A stretch of 6,168 nucleotides of DNA from JBDREF01 sp043820045. GTDB taxonomy: Bacteria; Planctomycetota; Phycisphaerae; Sedimentisphaerales; Anaerobacaceae. This document shows, one piece after another, positions 4,516-6,168 of this stretch (within the stretch, counting starts at the first letter, position 1; each line of letters starts with the position of its first letter). The stretch lies in assembly GCA_043820045.1 (NCBI GenBank), contig JBDREF010000481.1:1-6168 (forward strand), given 5' to 3'. The notes beneath the pieces are model-generated. The model saw nothing but the letters and a program-made list of their open reading frames with translations, had not been told where the DNA came from and searched no databases. The translations under genes and the position numbers were made by a program.

Positions 4516-5541
4516 ATGACTGAACTTAGACGTACTATAATGTGGGCCGCCCTGGCATTGATTATCGCACTGACCGTCCTGTCGGTCTATGGTGCGTTTA
4601 TCGGCGCCGAGCGGGCGCAGGAGTTTTTCAACCGCGTTCCTATGGCGGTTTACTGGGCCGGTTTTGCCTTTGCACTGATAGCCGGTCTTGCGACGTTCCG
4701 CCGGCTGGTTCACATGCCGGGCATGTTGCTGGTTCACACAGGCTGCATCCTTATCCTCGCAGGCGGCGGCTGGGGCTCGCGGATCGGATACGAGATGCGG
4801 AAAAGCCTGTTCGGAGTTGACATAATCCGCACGGGCCAGATGGTAATCCACGAGGGCGAGACCACAAACCAGGTATCACACGAGAACAACCGCCAGGTCA
4901 GGGAGCTGCCCTTCTCCGTGAAACTCAAAGACTTCCGGCTGGAATACTACCCCATCAATCTGCAAATCCAGACCCGCGACGGGCGTAGCTGGCAGGTCCC
5001 GGTCGAAATCGGCAGGGAAGTCCCCCTGGGTGGCGATCTTGGCACTATAACGGTGGTCAGGACATTCGAGAACTTCAAAATTGGCATTGAAGGCGGCAAG
5101 AACGCGCCCGTGGACGACCCACGGCCCGGGTCCAATCCGGCCCTCGAAGTCCTGGTCGCACAGCCCGACGGGCAGGTGGCCACCAAGTACATCTTCGAAC
5201 TTTTTCCCGGACACACCAGCGCCGAAGACAAGTTTCTGATGAGCTATCGCAGAGTGGTCAGCGACTATATAAGCGAACTGCAGATTATTCAGGACGACAA
5301 AGTTGCCGGCGAAAAGGACATCGAAGTGAACCACCCGCTGCACTACGGCGGATATCATTTCTACCAGAGTTCGTATGACGCCAAGGCCGGCCGGTACACG
5401 GTGCTCCAGGTCGTTTCAGACACGGGCCTCTACATAGTTTACGCCGGCTACTGGATGCTTTGCCTCGGTGTTATCTGGCATCTGTGGCTCAGACACATAT
5501 TCAACAGAATCGGGGTTAAGAAGCAGGCAAATGGAAATTAA
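4516..5541 (+). CDS. resB: ResB/Ccs1-like cytochrome c biogenesis protein
   Basis: ResB (Ccs1) and CcsA form the System II membrane complex that moves heme outward and attaches it to apocytochromes c. This 341-residue protein has three N-terminal membrane segments (about 8-29, 43-61 and 70-85), a large domain presumably outside the cytoplasmic membrane (about 90-300), and a final membrane segment (303-326). The motif HYGGYHFYQSSYD (276-288) is characteristic of ResB. His66 and His74 near segment 3 and His322 in segment 4 are placed as heme-ligand candidates (inference). It is shorter than many ResB proteins (often 400-550 residues), and the shortfall seems to be in the soluble domain. ATG at 4516 is preferred to the adjacent TTG at 4513: AAGGG (4505-4509) is spaced six bases from it. 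ccsA starts within the last 11 bases, the usual pairing. It is divergent from hemC, so heme synthesis and heme use share a control region. Confidence 0.9.
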   Translation: MTELRRTIMWAALALIIALTVLSVYGAFIGAERAQEFFNRVPMAVYWAGFAFALIAGLATFRRLVHMPGMLLVHTGCILILAGGGWGSRIGYEMRKSLFGVDIIRTGQMVIHEGETTNQVSHENNRQVRELPFSVKLKDFRLEYYPINLQIQTRDGRSWQVPVEIGREVPLGGDLGTITVVRTFENFKIGIEGGKNAPVDDPRPGSNPALEVLVAQPDGQVATKYIFELFPGHTSAEDKFLMSYRRVVSDYISELQIIQDDKVAGEKDIEVNHPLHYGGYHFYQSSYDAKAGRYTVLQVVSDTGLYIVYAGYWMLCLGVIWHLWLRHIFNRIGVKKQANGN

Positions 5542-6168
5542 ATATACAATCCAGGGCTTACTCGTTTACATCGCCATTGCGGCGTATTTTCTGGCGTTCT
5601 TGCTGACCGTACTGCGCCGGCCCAGAATCGGGCAGGCTTTGTACGTATTCGGTTTTGCAGCCGCAGTCTGTGCCTTCGGTTATCGCTGGTATCACGTCCG
5701 TCACGTGCCTTTGCAGAACCTTTTCGAGGTCTTCCTGTGCCTGGGCATGATCTACCCTGTCTCATTGTTTAGCCGGCGCGTCTTGCGCATAGGCGGCAGC
5801 GCAGGTGACATGCTCATAGGAGCCGTAGTGCTTTTCCCGGCCGGCTTCGTTTTTCACGCCGAGCCGCAGCAGCTTCCGCCGGCCCTGCAGAGCTGGCTTT
5901 TTACGCCTCACGTAGCAGTTTATATGCTTTCATACGTCTTCATGGCCAAAGCCTCGGTTCAGGCCGTCTGCCAGCTTGTCGGCAGGACGCCGAAACCGAA
6001 AGAAAATCTCCTGGACCCGGAGCAGGCAACGTATCGCCTGGTCTGCATCGGGTTTCCCTTGTTGACGCTCGGCCTGATACTCGGCAGCTATTGGGGCAAG
6101 AAGGCCTGGGGCGACTACTGGGGCTGGGACCCGAAGGAACTCTGGTCGCTGGCGTCATGGCTGCTCTT
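5531..6168 (+). CDS. ccsA: CcsA-type cytochrome c assembly / heme-handling membrane protein (3' partial)
   Basis: The frame opens with ATG at 5531, inside the end of resB, and stays open to the window edge, giving the first 212 residues of a family usually near 270-330 long. Hydrophobic segments lie at about 10-28, 36-51, 65-80, 93-108, 128-147 and 170-186. The heme-handling WWD signature is complete: WGDYWGWDPKELW (193-205). Other family features are PLQNLFE (60-66) and His127 in PHVAVYMLSY, at the position of the conserved heme-ligating histidine before the WWD loop. The second conserved histidine would lie past the edge. CcmC and CcmF share the WWD loop, but the ResB partner points to CcsA (System II). 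The Shine-Dalgarno match is weak (AGG about three bases from the ATG), so translation is probably coupled to resB through the 11-base overlap. Confidence 0.93.
   Translation, partial: MEIKYTIQGLLVYIAIAAYFLAFLLTVLRRPRIGQALYVFGFAAAVCAFGYRWYHVRHVPLQNLFEVFLCLGMIYPVSLFSRRVLRIGGSAGDMLIGAVVLFPAGFVFHAEPQQLPPALQSWLFTPHVAVYMLSYVFMAKASVQAVCQLVGRTPKPKENLLDPEQATYRLVCIGFPLLTLGLILGSYWGKKAWGDYWGWDPKELWSLASWLL

Overview
The window carries a compact tetrapyrrole biosynthesis cluster on the minus strand (hemC, then a cobA-hemD fusion, then hemB). It lies back to back with a System II cytochrome c assembly pair on the plus strand (resB, then ccsA, which runs off the right edge). The first 207 bases are the tail of an unrelated secreted protein with a GEVED-like and a dockerin-like end. 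That kind of C-terminus, ending in a calcium-loop motif and a short W-L-A-x-C tail, is frequent in Planctomycetota, especially Phycisphaerae-type bacteria. With the moderately GC-rich, repeat-strewn background, a planctomycete (or a neighbouring anaerobe or environmental lineage) is my best guess. This is inference, not proof.

Layout: 1-207, 3' end of a secreted or surface protein gene, followed by a textbook intrinsic terminator (236-271). 292-1263, hemB (porphobilinogen synthase), overlapping by 14 bases the end of 1250-2779, cobA-hemD (uroporphyrinogen-III C-methyltransferase fused to uroporphyrinogen-III synthase). 2780-3361, a 582-base spacer with no credible gene, packed with small dispersed-repeat fragments: a heptad array touching the cobA-hemD start codon, two REP-like hairpins, an inverted pair of GCAATGAC-type elements, a nonamer array and a CACTTCG/CGAAGTG element. 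3362-4285, hemC (hydroxymethylbilane synthase). 4286-4515, a 230-base divergent control region with a good sigma-70-type promoter candidate in each direction and several small palindromes. 4516-5541, resB-like. 5531-6168, ccsA, incomplete at the window edge.

The genes fit one theme. HemB makes porphobilinogen, HemC polymerises it to hydroxymethylbilane, and the HemD half closes the ring to uroporphyrinogen III. The CobA half can methylate that to precorrin-2, the entry to siroheme, cobalamin and the siroheme-dependent heme route. ResB and CcsA carry heme across the membrane and attach it to apocytochromes c. hemA and hemL are not in the window; hemA could lie just beyond ccsA, but this cannot be seen here.

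I see no evidence of a previously undescribed multi-gene system. The genes are recognisable families. The least ordinary part is the repeat-filled spacer that splits the hem operon, above all the ACGANNN heptad array whose last unit contains the cobA-hemD start codon and occupies the place of a Shine-Dalgarno sequence.
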